The translations under genes and the position numbers were made by a program. Positions 9,044-18,058 of a DNA stretch of 64,000 nt are shown piece after piece. Within the stretch, counting starts at the first letter, position 1; the number at the start of each line of letters is the position of its first letter. The stretch covers positions 1 through 64,000 of the forward strand of contig NZ_QJRC01000091.1 of the NCBI RefSeq assembly GCF_013393325.1, written 5' to 3'. The notes under the pieces were generated by a model. The model ran no database searches. It was not told where the DNA came from and worked only from the letters and a program-made list of their open reading frames with translations. This stretch comes from Pseudomonas hunanensis. Lineage in GTDB: Bacteria > Pseudomonadota > Gammaproteobacteria > Pseudomonadales > Pseudomonadaceae.

Positions 9044-10432
9044 CTACGGTCCCAATACGAGATACAACAAACCACCAAGATTGGCCGCTGCAAGCGCCGC
9101 ACAACCATACGCCACCCATTTAAGGTGCTTTTGGCCATTGACCACCTGAGCCTTGAGCGCCAATGCCTGCGCTTGATATGTCTGGTGGTGCGCATGGGCG
9201 GCCGAAAGTGCCTGATGTTGCTCCCCTAGCCGCTCATGCAGGTTGTTTGCCTGAGTCTGCCATAGGTCCTGCAATTGCTGCCCCAGTGCTGAAACCTCCT
9301 TGTGCACGGCCGAGCGCAAGTGATCGGCCGTTAGCAGGGTGAGTTTTTCCAATCGACTCACGCTTTCCTTGTCCAACTCACGCAGCTGTTCCAACAAACT
9401 GCCAAGGCTACGACCCAAACGCTGCTGTGCGCTGCCATGCACTGTAAGCCAGTGCTTCTGCATTTGCTGTTGATGAGCATCAAGCCTGCTGGCCGTAACC
9501 TCGCTTAGTGTCCGTATCGTTGCATGCAGCTCGATCTGGGCCTGTTGTTGCGCCATGAACAACGACGCCAACCGCTGCTGTTGACCCTCGAACTTGCCGG
9601 CCGCAGCCTCACCCAGCATGCACATCGTTTCATGTAGCTCAGCTTGGCCCTGCTGCTGCGCCGAGATCAGCGAAGCCAGCTGCTGGGCAAGTTGACTGAC
9701 ATCCTCCTGATTCGTTTGAGCCCAGCGCTGAAGCTGGTCTTCGGCATTTACCCGGCGCCCCTCTGCGGTTTCCAGCCCTTGGGCCAGCACCTCAAGCTCA
9801 GTTTGAATACTGATGGTTTGATGGCTGACCGCCTGCCATTGCGATTGCTGCTGCTGTTGGTACTGATCCAGCTTACTGTCTGCAGCGGCCCCCATGGCTT
9901 GGACTGCGTCTACCGCTTGAGTATGTGCTTGCTGGTGCCATTGCGCGAAGGACGCCAGATTCTGAGTTAGCTGGGCAACGCTCTGCAAACTGGCATCGCC
10001 CAACCGTTGCGCTTGCGCCTGCAAGGCAACCTGGTGTTCCCCAACTCCACCGATCTGCGCTGACAACCCCACAACACCGGTTTGAATATCCTGGGATTGC
10101 TGACTGTGCTGCCCGAGGATCTCCAGCAATTGTACATTGCGCGACTGCGCAAGCTCGTTTGCATCCTGCTGGGCAAACTCCAGCGTTTGCAGTTGCTCTT
10201 CAAGCGGGAGACTGCTCTCTGGGTAATGCTTGTTGATGAAACGTGTGACTTTGCCTGTTTGAGCTTCCAGTCGGTCCTGGCGCTCGAGGATACTGCGCTC
10301 CAAGGGGTAAATGTTTTCTTCGAGCAATGCGCTCACTTCAGTTTTCAGCGGCGGTACCAGAATATCGACCAGTAACTGAGTCAACTCCTGCTTGGCAGCA
10401 GCGCGTTCGCCCTTAACGTCCTGGTCGATCAT
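9044..10432 (-). CDS. Glutamine-rich coiled-coil protein with C-terminal membrane anchor (third gene of dynamin-like operon)
   Basis: A 462-residue protein of unknown function. Almost all of it is predicted coiled coil, very rich in Gln and Ala. Residues 252-287 and 288-323 are tandem 36-residue repeats (LASLxxAQQQxQxELHxT..., 18 of 36 identical by hand), and a weaker copy begins at residue 159 (LASFAQWHQQ). A single hydrophobic helix at about residues 439-460 ends the protein, so it looks tail-anchored with its bulk in the cytoplasm. Its ATG overlaps the stop of the upstream GTPase gene in ATGA, implying coupled synthesis. A tether or scaffold for the two P-loop proteins is inferred only from context. 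Confidence 0.7.
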   Translation of the reverse strand: MIDQDVKGERAAAKQELTQLLVDILVPPLKTEVSALLEENIYPLERSILERQDRLEAQTGKVTRFINKHYPESSLPLEEQLQTLEFAQQDANELAQSRNVQLLEILGQHSQQSQDIQTGVVGLSAQIGGVGEHQVALQAQAQRLGDASLQSVAQLTQNLASFAQWHQQAHTQAVDAVQAMGAAADSKLDQYQQQQQSQWQAVSHQTISIQTELEVLAQGLETAEGRRVNAEDQLQRWAQTNQEDVSQLAQQLASLISAQQQGQAELHETMCMLGEAAAGKFEGQQQRLASLFMAQQQAQIELHATIRTLSEVTASRLDAHQQQMQKHWLTVHGSAQQRLGRSLGSLLEQLRELDKESVSRLEKLTLLTADHLRSAVHKEVSALGQQLQDLWQTQANNLHERLGEQHQALSAAHAHHQTYQAQALALKAQVVNGQKHLKWVAYGCAALAAANLGGLLYLVLGP

Positions 10433-12372
10433 TGAGCATCCTTCCCGGAATAGAATTTTTCGGCTTCACTGATAAGCAGATGGGCTTGCATGAGCCCAAG
10501 AAACTTGTCCGTGGCGCACTGCCCCTTATCAAGTTCGTCTGTGCATGCCTGTAACGCCCGCGACAGGCTCTGATCAACACGCTGCTCAAAATGCTGGGCC
10601 ATCTTTTTCGAGCCTTCCATGCGGGCGATGTTCACGCTCAATTGGTCGCTCAAGGCCTGCAGTCCACGCAGGTGCCGGGCGTGCTTATCAAGGGCTTCCT
10701 GCACCGCGCGCAACTGCCGATCGACTTCTGGCAAGGCGCGTTGTTGTTCAGAAGCTTGATTTTTCACTGCCTCGATGAAGCACATGTGCGCCAACTTAAT
10801 ACAACGGCCTCTGCTCACAGCAACGACATGTTCGAGCATACCCATGTCTGTTTCGTAGCTGGACGACCAGAAATAGCTTTCCAGCGTGTATTGGTCGAGG
10901 TGATAGTCCAACGGATGAAAATCGCTTTCGTCAAAAACCACAGGACGCACTGCGCGCATGAGCACCTTGCAGTGGCCCTGTAGTTCTTCACCAAAACTAC
11001 TAAAAAGCAGTGTTTGAAAGGCCTCTATCCAGCTTTCGAGCTGGTGCTTGAGGCATTTTTTCGCACAACGAAGCAGTTCCTGTACCGCAGGTACCGTTTG
11101 CTCTCCCCGCGCAATGACATGTGTGGGGAAAAGCCCTTCGAGAATTGGCCCGATGTCGATACGCAGCAGTCCTTCGAGCATATGCGTCCACTGCTCCGTC
11201 AATTGCCGCTCTGCCAGCAACTCGTCCCTGCGCACCTGCAGCACTCTGGCTACATCATCATCTGACTGCAACGGATAAAGCGCTTTTTGCCGTGACTCGA
11301 ATGCCTCCAGGCTTGCGAGCCGCTCACGTCTTTGCTCTCGATAACTGTCCTCGAACGCCGCAATCTGCCCGGTCACCACCTGGTCGAGCTGAAAGGCAGC
11401 GAACACGCGGGACAATGGCCCGCTGGAGCGTTTGATATCCTCGATCAGCTGTCGCCGAAAGGTATCGACAACAGGGCATACCAGGGCGAAGTACGCGGGG
11501 TCTGCCTCAGCCATCTCACGCGCCGAATCCCCAAGCTCCATCACAAAGAGGTTGCTTTGAAAATGCTCGGGGATGGTCAATTCGAGTGTCTGTATTTCTT
11601 CGCTCATTGCCGAGCGCAGTGCTGTTACATCCATCGGGGCGGCCAACATGCGCTTGCGCACGCTGCTCAGAGAAAAGCTCGAGGTAATGACCACCCGAAA
11701 GCGCACCGGCTGATGCACCCAATTAGCCAGCTCTTCTATCTGCAAGTTTTCTGGCCGCAAGAACCCAAGGCTGCTGGCCTGGGTTACGAGCAGCACCAAA
11801 TCGGCCACCGTGACAAAGGTTCGAGCGAGTGTTGCAACCAGCTCACGCTCGTGGGCATTGCGCGCGTCCAGTCCGGGCAGGTCGATGAGTTTGACATCGA
11901 CGTCCAGAGCATTCTCGCTCGCCAGCGGGAAAAACCGAGCAGGGATGAGAATGTCGGTTAGATCGATGCCAGTGCGCTGCCCTTGCTCCACCGCTCGGCG
12001 GGTATCAGCAAGTGCCCGGGTAGCCGCCTGCCTGTCCAGCGGACCACTCTGGCCGATGTACCAGTGATCGTCGCTTGAGCGCCCGTAGCGCAACGGCATG
12101 ATCGTCGCTGATTTGCCCAGCGTCTGGCCACCCCGCAGCACCTCGGCAATTTCCTCGCGGGTGTCCGAGACGAGGCCGAGCAGGTCAAGGATCAAGGTCG
12201 TCTTGCCCACTTGAGTGGCGCCATACACCACCACGGTCACTTGCTCGGAACGCCGGAGCTGGCCACTGACCTCCGGGGCCAGCTCATGGACAAAACGGTC
12301 GTAGGCTTGCAGCGCCCAGTCATGGCGCTGACGATAACGCTCAGACCACGAACGAGGCTTGGGCACGATCAA
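10429..12372 (-). CDS. Dynamin-like GTPase (second gene of operon)
   Basis: A 647-residue large P-loop protein. Walker A/G1 GATQVGKT is at residues 51-58, a G2-like threonine occurs in KSATIMP near residue 90 and G3 DLPG is at 164-167. Where N/TKxD (G4) is expected, after strand RFRVVIT, the sequence is TSSFS, so the base-specificity motif is missing or changed. The C-terminal two thirds is helical and coiled-coil-like. This is the architecture of bacterial dynamin-like or CrfC/YjdA-type GTPases, but no specific family is recognised. The open frame begins at a TTG inside the upstream gene (32-base overlap); a GTG two codons later is an alternative start. Confidence 0.7.
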   Translation of the reverse strand: MIVPKPRSWSERYRQRHDWALQAYDRFVHELAPEVSGQLRRSEQVTVVVYGATQVGKTTLILDLLGLVSDTREEIAEVLRGGQTLGKSATIMPLRYGRSSDDHWYIGQSGPLDRQAATRALADTRRAVEQGQRTGIDLTDILIPARFFPLASENALDVDVKLIDLPGLDARNAHERELVATLARTFVTVADLVLLVTQASSLGFLRPENLQIEELANWVHQPVRFRVVITSSFSLSSVRKRMLAAPMDVTALRSAMSEEIQTLELTIPEHFQSNLFVMELGDSAREMAEADPAYFALVCPVVDTFRRQLIEDIKRSSGPLSRVFAAFQLDQVVTGQIAAFEDSYREQRRERLASLEAFESRQKALYPLQSDDDVARVLQVRRDELLAERQLTEQWTHMLEGLLRIDIGPILEGLFPTHVIARGEQTVPAVQELLRCAKKCLKHQLESWIEAFQTLLFSSFGEELQGHCKVLMRAVRPVVFDESDFHPLDYHLDQYTLESYFWSSSYETDMGMLEHVVAVSRGRCIKLAHMCFIEAVKNQASEQQRALPEVDRQLRAVQEALDKHARHLRGLQALSDQLSVNIARMEGSKKMAQHFEQRVDQSLSRALQACTDELDKGQCATDKFLGLMQAHLLISEAEKFYSGKDAQ

Positions 12373-14449
12373 TCTCGGCAGTCAGATGGCGTCGCGATGC
12401 ATTCAAGGCGCGCATCACCCTTGCCAGTGCATCACGCTCGGAAAACTGATTGGCATCAATGCCGTAGGCCACACTGAGATTATGCTCGATCCGCTCCTCG
12501 ATCTTGTTCATGAGCTCGTCGTAGTGCTCAAGGCTGCTTTCCACCAGGTGATCCCTGAAGCGCTCCAGGCTGGCCACGATGAAGTTGCGTTTGGCGACAT
12601 TGTATTGGTGGACCGAACTGGCAGCCTTGTAACCAATGAAGCCCAGCCCCATGAGCCCGGTTGCCGCCATGGACAGTGTCGCTCCCAACCCCGTGGCAGT
12701 ACCGCCAGCCAGTACCGGAAGGACATCCAGGCTGCCATCGATGGCCAAGTCCACTGCGGTTATTGCGAGCAACGCACGCCCTACCTGCTTGGCTCCCTGG
12801 GTAAAGCCTGGCAACGAAGCACGAATGTCCTTGGCGAGGGCATCGGGGTCATACTTGACCAGCTGGGCAGTATCGACCACCTGCCGCTGGAACAACGCCA
12901 TACCTTGGCTCATGCGTAGATACTCCATGGTCAGTGCCGGCAGAAGCTTCAATGCAGTATCGAACTGCCGAGTACGAACCGTGGCGGGGTCGAGGTGGTT
13001 CTCGCTGATAGTCTGGTTCAACAACAAGCAGACACTTTTTTGCAAGTCAGGCGCAGCCGGGAGATTGCACTCAGGAACCACCACAGTGCCGTCAGCCTTC
13101 TCGTAACCCAGGTACCGAGCGGGCTGTTGCTGCTGACGGTGTTCCAGCAGCAGGGCAGGATTTTCATCCAGGGCAACCTCCAGCCCCAGTTTGAAGTGAT
13201 CGTCAGCCACATGCGTCAGCGCCAGGTAAATCGCATGCACCGGGGTTTGCTCGCCTTGCTGCTCCCAATGCTTGTGAATACGGCTGATGTAGCGCTGCTC
13301 GGGTTCGCTGGTCTTGAGCGAGAGGAAATCGACGATATTTCTACCCACATTGGACCACCCCTCCTCCTCCTCGCCAAACGCATGTGTAGCACTGCCTATC
13401 GCACACCGCGTGTACTGGTCGACATGTTGAAGAAGGCGTTTTTTATACTTCACTCGGTAGGCATCCGAGGAACGTCGGAACTGATCCAGAACCTTCTTGA
13501 CCAGCCCCTCGCTGGCACTGGCAGAAGCTGCTGCATTGTCGATCAGGCCATCCAGGAAACCCACCGCGACTTCCAGCTCCAGCTCTAGAACGGCCTGCAG
13601 ATCTGTCAGCCGTTGCTGATAGACGTCCAGCCCCGGCTCGGCGTATTGGCCTAACGCTTGGAGAAGTTGTGGTATCCAGAGCGCCTTGTATTCCTCACCA
13701 CGGCCAACGCAGACAACACGATCTGCCTGGTCGGCCGGCACCTGACAGTTCAACGCCGCAGAGACACGCAATTCTTCACGTGTTTCCTGGGACTGGTTCT
13801 CCGTGCGCCCAATGGCAATGATCGGGTGCCGGCCGGGTAACGCCTGTTCCAGCATTTCCACCAATACATCTTGAGTGGACTGGGTAGCCAGAGCATTGGC
13901 GTTGGTCACCAAGATACTGCCCGTGGCATGCTTGAGCGTATCGCGCATTTCCTGCTGCCACAGGCTGTTGGTCCGGTTGAGTTTTTCGTAGCCAGGTAAC
14001 AGCAAGAAACCCGCGCGCTCGCCGAAGTGACGCTTAGGCACATACAGGCGCAGCAACATGAAACGCTCGCCTGCCGCGAAGCTGCGCAGTTCATTGAACA
14101 GGGTTTGCTGGTCTATCTCTGTTTCCTGACCCAGCTCGTCCACACCGCAGGCATAGGGTGTTTTACAGTCGCGCTCAAGCACGAAGAGCGGCCGACATTC
14201 GCCACGCCCAGGGTTGTCTGGCAGCCAGTCCTCCAGATCGTACAACTCGCGCAAAAGATGCGTCTTGCCCGCGCCCTGAGTTCCGCCAATGCACACAAAA
14301 AAGCTGGAGTGCATTTCACGGATCACCAACAACTTGCGCAGCACCGCACGAAGCTTTTCTCGCTCCTGAGTACTTCGGTCAAAGTGTACGGCGATATCGA
14401 GCGCCTGCCTCAAAGCCTGTGTGACGGGATCGATGAGCGAGGCGTACAT
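12341..14449 (-). CDS. Large P-loop protein, dynamin/GTPase-like (first gene of operon)
   Basis: A 702-residue protein. The start (MYASLIDPVTQALRQ) was chosen for its AAGGAG site 7 bases upstream; the longer frame lacks one. The P-loop GGTQGAGKTHLL is at about residues 55-66. The expected DxPG is replaced by LLPGY near 149-153, and IGRTEN near 212 sits where N/TKxD might be, so nucleotide hydrolysis may be altered. Residues about 557-610 are long, hydrophobic and Gly/Ala-rich and could enter a membrane, as paddle regions of dynamin-like proteins do. Long helices flank this. It leads the three-gene operon. Function unknown. Confidence 0.65.
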   Translation of the reverse strand: MYASLIDPVTQALRQALDIAVHFDRSTQEREKLRAVLRKLLVIREMHSSFFVCIGGTQGAGKTHLLRELYDLEDWLPDNPGRGECRPLFVLERDCKTPYACGVDELGQETEIDQQTLFNELRSFAAGERFMLLRLYVPKRHFGERAGFLLLPGYEKLNRTNSLWQQEMRDTLKHATGSILVTNANALATQSTQDVLVEMLEQALPGRHPIIAIGRTENQSQETREELRVSAALNCQVPADQADRVVCVGRGEEYKALWIPQLLQALGQYAEPGLDVYQQRLTDLQAVLELELEVAVGFLDGLIDNAAASASASEGLVKKVLDQFRRSSDAYRVKYKKRLLQHVDQYTRCAIGSATHAFGEEEEGWSNVGRNIVDFLSLKTSEPEQRYISRIHKHWEQQGEQTPVHAIYLALTHVADDHFKLGLEVALDENPALLLEHRQQQQPARYLGYEKADGTVVVPECNLPAAPDLQKSVCLLLNQTISENHLDPATVRTRQFDTALKLLPALTMEYLRMSQGMALFQRQVVDTAQLVKYDPDALAKDIRASLPGFTQGAKQVGRALLAITAVDLAIDGSLDVLPVLAGGTATGLGATLSMAATGLMGLGFIGYKAASSVHQYNVAKRNFIVASLERFRDHLVESSLEHYDELMNKIEERIEHNLSVAYGIDANQFSERDALARVMRALNASRRHLTAEIDRAQASFVV

Positions 14450-14496
14450 GATGAAACTCCTTGTTCTTTGACAATGCCTGGCGGGACGGGCACCGG

Positions 14497-14513
14497 GATA
14501 CACAAGGTGTATC
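14497..14513. promoter_or_regulatory. Possible operator upstream of the dynamin-like operon
   Basis: GATACAC and GTGTATC form a perfect 7-base inverted repeat with a 3-base spacer, about 48 bases before the start of the 702-residue gene and inside its only plausible promoter region (14450-14608). The size and symmetry fit a dimeric regulator site. No regulator gene is adjacent. Confidence 0.35.
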
Positions 14514-14608
14514 GGCATCAATCGATAGAAGTTTACAGGGACGAAGGTCGATGCATGTCTGCGCCCCCGGATGGGCTGGGTGATCGCAGGGCAATCACCC
14601 TTAGAACG

Positions 14609-17011
14609 TCAGAAATCCCCACGCAAGGTCAGCATGTAGCTACGCGGCGCGCCGTAAGTAGTGCCGCGGGTCCAGTAACCGGTCGAGTCGAAATACTTGC
14701 GGTCCAGCAGGTTCTCCACGTCCACGCCCACCGTCCAGTGCTGGTCGAGCTTGTACGCCGCCCGTGCATCGAACACCGCCCGGCCGCTGTTGCTCACGCC
14801 ATTGTAAGCGTCGTAGTAATGGGACTGGGCCGACACACCACCGCCGACACTGAGGCGGTTCCACTCACCCGGCAGGGTGTAGTTGGTGTTCACCCGCAGC
14901 AGATGCTTGGGCGTTTGTGCCGAGATCGGCCCGCCAGTCTCCGACTGCGTGGTGTTGAAGGTATAACCCGCCGCCACCTGCAAGCCCGGCAGCAACTCAC
15001 CGCTGGCCTCTGCCTCGAAGCCCTTGCTGCGGCTGATGCCATCGCTGTTCACGTAACAACGGCCTGCAACGTCTGTGGGACAGTTGCCATCATTGGCATA
15101 GTCGCGAGCGGCGACGTCCTCCTGTTCGATATAGAACAGCGCAAAGGACAGGTTCAGACGCTTGTCGAACAACTCGCCCTTGATGCCGGTTTCGTAGTTG
15201 GAACCGATAGCGGGGTCAAGCATCTTGCCACCCGCACTGCGGTAACTGGCCTGGGGCATGAAGATATCGGCATAGCTGGCGTACAGAGACCAGTTGTTGT
15301 TCAGGTCGTAGATGGCACCAACGAAAGGCGTGAACTCGTGCTTCTGTTCATTGGTGCTTTTCAGCCCGCCACTCCAGGCCTCGGTCTTGTACCAACTCAG
15401 GCGCCCGCCCAGTACCAGGCTGAGGTCCTCGGTCATGTGCAGGCGGGCATTGAGGTAGGTGCCGTAACGGGTATCGAAGGTGTCTTCCTTGTAGTCCCAT
15501 CCCTGTCGCGAAGGTTCTGGGACAATGCTGTGGTCCGGGTCGAACACATTGAGCGGGATGGGGCTGTCGAGCTTTACCGTGGCGTCCTTGTCATTCATCT
15601 TGCGCCGGGACCAGTTGGCCCCCAGCGACAGCTGATGGCTCAGGCCAAACGCTTCGAACTCGCCGTCCAGGTGGCCGTCCACCGCGTTGGCGGTGACATC
15701 GAACTTGTGAAAGCTGGTGTCGTTGATCATCGGCCCAGTGGGGCTGCCGTACTCCAGCGTGTCCTCTGCGCTCCATTCGATGGCGCTGCGGTTGTAACTG
15801 CTTTCGGAGTGCGACAGCGCCAGCTTGCCGCTCCAGTTGTCGGTGAAACGGTGATTGAGGTCGGCGAACACTTCGTCGGTGCGGGTCTGCAGCGTGGCCC
15901 AGTCCTGGCCCAGGAAGGTGGAACGCTTGAGGTGCGGGTTGCTGCCATCCGGGTTGTTCGGCAAGCCCAGCACGCTGTAGCCGTCAATGCGCGAAGTCTG
16001 CCGGCGCAAACCCAAAGCAACGGTAGTGGCGTCGCTCAGGTCGCCTTCGACTATGCCGTACAGCAACGGCCGCTTGGACTTGCTGACATCGGTGAAGTAA
16101 CCACGGTCCTCGTAGGACGCCACCACGCGGCCGCGCAGAGAACCTTGCGGGTTCAGCCTGCCACTGGCGTCCAGGTCCAGCCGGTAATTGTCCCAGGAGC
16201 CGGCACGGGTGGTCACGGAGAAACGTGGCTCCGACGTCGGGCGCTTACGCACCAGGTTGACCGCACCGCCTGGGTTGCCCGCCCCTACCAACAGGCCCGA
16301 GGCGCCTCGCAGTACCTCGACACGGTCGAACACCGCCATGTCGGGGATCATCCAGCCGGTGTAGGCGTAGGCCTGCCCGGCCACGCCGTCGACCATGTAA
16401 CTGTCGTCGGTGATGTCGAAACCCCGGGAGCTGAAGTGATGGTTGCCGTAGCCACGGTTGGCGCGGGTAATGCCTGTGGTCTGGGCCATCACCTGGTCCA
16501 GTGAGACCAGGTTCTTGTCGTCCATCAGTTTGCGCGTAACCACGGTCACCGACTGCGGTGTACGGCGCAGCGACTGAGGGGTCTTGCCGATCGTCACGGC
16601 GCCGGTGGTGTACGAGCCAGAACCCTCGGTGGTTTCGCCCAGCCCCACGCTGTTGATGTTGGTAGCACCCAGTTCCAGCGCGCCCTTGGCGTCCACCGTC
16701 GGCACCACACTGAAGGTGCCGCTGCCAGTGACGATCAGTTGCAGGCCGCTGCCCACCAGCGCAAGCTGCACGGCTTGCAAGGCACTCATCTCACCCTGGA
16801 TCGCGGGGGCCTGCTTGCCGACGACCAGAGCCGGGTCCAGCGACATCACCTGCCCACCTTGGCGGGCGATGGTGTTGAGGGTTTGCGCCAGGCTGGCGGC
16901 CGGCAGGTCGAAACGCTGCAGCTGTTGCTGCGCAGATCCTTGCGCCTGGACGACGGCCGTTGGTGCGGTTGCCAGCGCGATGGCAAGGGCGAGGGGCCAA
17001 GGTTTGAACAC
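14609..17011 (-). CDS. TonB-dependent siderophore receptor with signalling (STN) domain
   Basis: An 800-residue outer-membrane receptor. It starts at GTG behind AGGAG (7-base spacing) with a signal peptide ending near AVVQAQG. Residues about 30-105 form the STN/secretin signalling domain (LPAASLAQTLNTIARQGG), which contacts a FecR partner in the periplasm. The plug domain follows (LRRTPQSVTVVTRKLMDDKN), then the 22-strand barrel, ending in the aromatic GDF. This is the ferric-siderophore (FpvA/FoxA-like) class; the ligand cannot be told. Immediately upstream on the same strand are fecR and fecI, making a complete cell-surface signalling set. Confidence 0.9.
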   Translation of the reverse strand: MFKPWPLALAIALATAPTAVVQAQGSAQQQLQRFDLPAASLAQTLNTIARQGGQVMSLDPALVVGKQAPAIQGEMSALQAVQLALVGSGLQLIVTGSGTFSVVPTVDAKGALELGATNINSVGLGETTEGSGSYTTGAVTIGKTPQSLRRTPQSVTVVTRKLMDDKNLVSLDQVMAQTTGITRANRGYGNHHFSSRGFDITDDSYMVDGVAGQAYAYTGWMIPDMAVFDRVEVLRGASGLLVGAGNPGGAVNLVRKRPTSEPRFSVTTRAGSWDNYRLDLDASGRLNPQGSLRGRVVASYEDRGYFTDVSKSKRPLLYGIVEGDLSDATTVALGLRRQTSRIDGYSVLGLPNNPDGSNPHLKRSTFLGQDWATLQTRTDEVFADLNHRFTDNWSGKLALSHSESSYNRSAIEWSAEDTLEYGSPTGPMINDTSFHKFDVTANAVDGHLDGEFEAFGLSHQLSLGANWSRRKMNDKDATVKLDSPIPLNVFDPDHSIVPEPSRQGWDYKEDTFDTRYGTYLNARLHMTEDLSLVLGGRLSWYKTEAWSGGLKSTNEQKHEFTPFVGAIYDLNNNWSLYASYADIFMPQASYRSAGGKMLDPAIGSNYETGIKGELFDKRLNLSFALFYIEQEDVAARDYANDGNCPTDVAGRCYVNSDGISRSKGFEAEASGELLPGLQVAAGYTFNTTQSETGGPISAQTPKHLLRVNTNYTLPGEWNRLSVGGGVSAQSHYYDAYNGVSNSGRAVFDARAAYKLDQHWTVGVDVENLLDRKYFDSTGYWTRGTTYGAPRSYMLTLRGDF

Positions 17012-17110
17012 GTGGATACTCCTGAATTTTTGCTGTTGTCAGGAGAGAGGTGGGACGAGCAAGAAAAACCGGACACGAATGATAAAAATTTTCATTCGAA
17101 AGCAGCCCGC

Positions 17111-18058
17111 TCAGCGCGCTTCGATCAAGGTCAGCCAGGCACCGTAGCGTTTCACGCTGATCGGCATCGTCTCTTCAAGGGCAGCCAAGGTGCGCTCGCT
17201 GTCATCCAGCGGGAACACCCCCTGTACCCGCAGGTTGCGCACCTGCGGGCTGACACGGACGAACCCCGGGCGATACGGGCGCAAGGCATCGATAACCAAC
17301 GCCAGGGGCTCGTCCAGCACACTGAGGTGACCTTGCACCCAGTCGGCGCGGTAGGCCTGCCCCGCCGTCAGTGGCTCGATGCGCTGCGCATGCAACAACG
17401 CTGCCTGACCCTCTGCCAAGTCCAGCTCGGTACCATTGGGCAACGAAGCGCGCACGGCGTGCTCCAGCACCACCACGCGGGTGGCGTCGGCCAGTTGCTC
17501 AACCAGAAAACGCGTACCCAGTGCGCGCACATCACCTTGCGCGCTACGCACGATGAACGGACGGCTCGGGTCTGCAGCCACCTGCACCACCAGCCCTCCC
17601 CTGCGCAAGCGCACCAGCCGACGGCCGCCGGAGAAGGCGAGGTCGACCGCACTGTCGGCATTCAATGTCAGCCGGCTGCCATCAGCCAACGTCAAGCTGC
17701 GACGTTCGCCGGTGCCTGTACGCAAATCGGCCGTCAATGCCTGGCCGGTATCGCTGCTGGCGGCGAACCACAAACTGCCACCCAGCACAGAAAGCCCGGC
17801 CATTGCCCGCAACACATCGCGCCGACCGACTTCCGGCTGCAGCAAGGTATCGCGCAAAGCGCCAGGAGCTCGGCGCACAACCTCGAAGTGCTCGCCCAAG
17901 CCACGCTGCAATTGCTCCCAGGCATGGACGTTGGCCGGGTCATCACCCAGCCACTGCTGAAAAAGCGCCTGTTGCCGGGCATCGTCTCGCCCGGAGCGCA
18001 GGCGCACCATCCACGCGACTGCCTGTTCGGCGGCAGGGTTCAATACGCGCCGGCTCAT
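17111..18058 (-). CDS. FecR-type transmembrane anti-sigma regulator
   Basis: A 315-residue protein. The start (MSRRVLNPAAEQAV) overlaps the sigma gene stop in ATGA; a start 8 codons earlier is possible. Domains: cytoplasmic DUF4880 (residues about 10-55), a twin arginine GRRDVLRAMAGL at 79-80 just before the hydrophobic segment, the periplasmic FecR domain (about 110-205) and a C-terminal secretin-like domain. It relays binding of siderophore at the neighbouring receptor to FecI. The RR-plus-hydrophobic layout matches Tat-dependent FecR proteins. Confidence 0.9.
   Translation of the reverse strand: MSRRVLNPAAEQAVAWMVRLRSGRDDARQQALFQQWLGDDPANVHAWEQLQRGLGEHFEVVRRAPGALRDTLLQPEVGRRDVLRAMAGLSVLGGSLWFAASSDTGQALTADLRTGTGERRSLTLADGSRLTLNADSAVDLAFSGGRRLVRLRRGGLVVQVAADPSRPFIVRSAQGDVRALGTRFLVEQLADATRVVVLEHAVRASLPNGTELDLAEGQAALLHAQRIEPLTAGQAYRADWVQGHLSVLDEPLALVIDALRPYRPGFVRVSPQVRNLRVQGVFPLDDSERTLAALEETMPISVKRYGAWLTLIEAR

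Noticed and set aside
9044-14449. E. coli CrfC (YjdA)-YjcZ locus
   Set aside because: The layout is only loosely similar: three genes instead of two, no N/TKxD in the GTPase, and no sequence stretch I can match to CrfC.
14578-14600. GGGTGAT...ATCACCC hairpin after the first TonB receptor as a terminator
   Set aside because: A 7-base stem with a 9-base loop and no T-tract; too weak to call.
14027-16504. 825-codon plus-strand open frame
   Set aside because: It lies antisense to the TonB receptor and the 5' end of the P-loop gene, both with strong family motifs. Long antisense frames are common in high-GC DNA.
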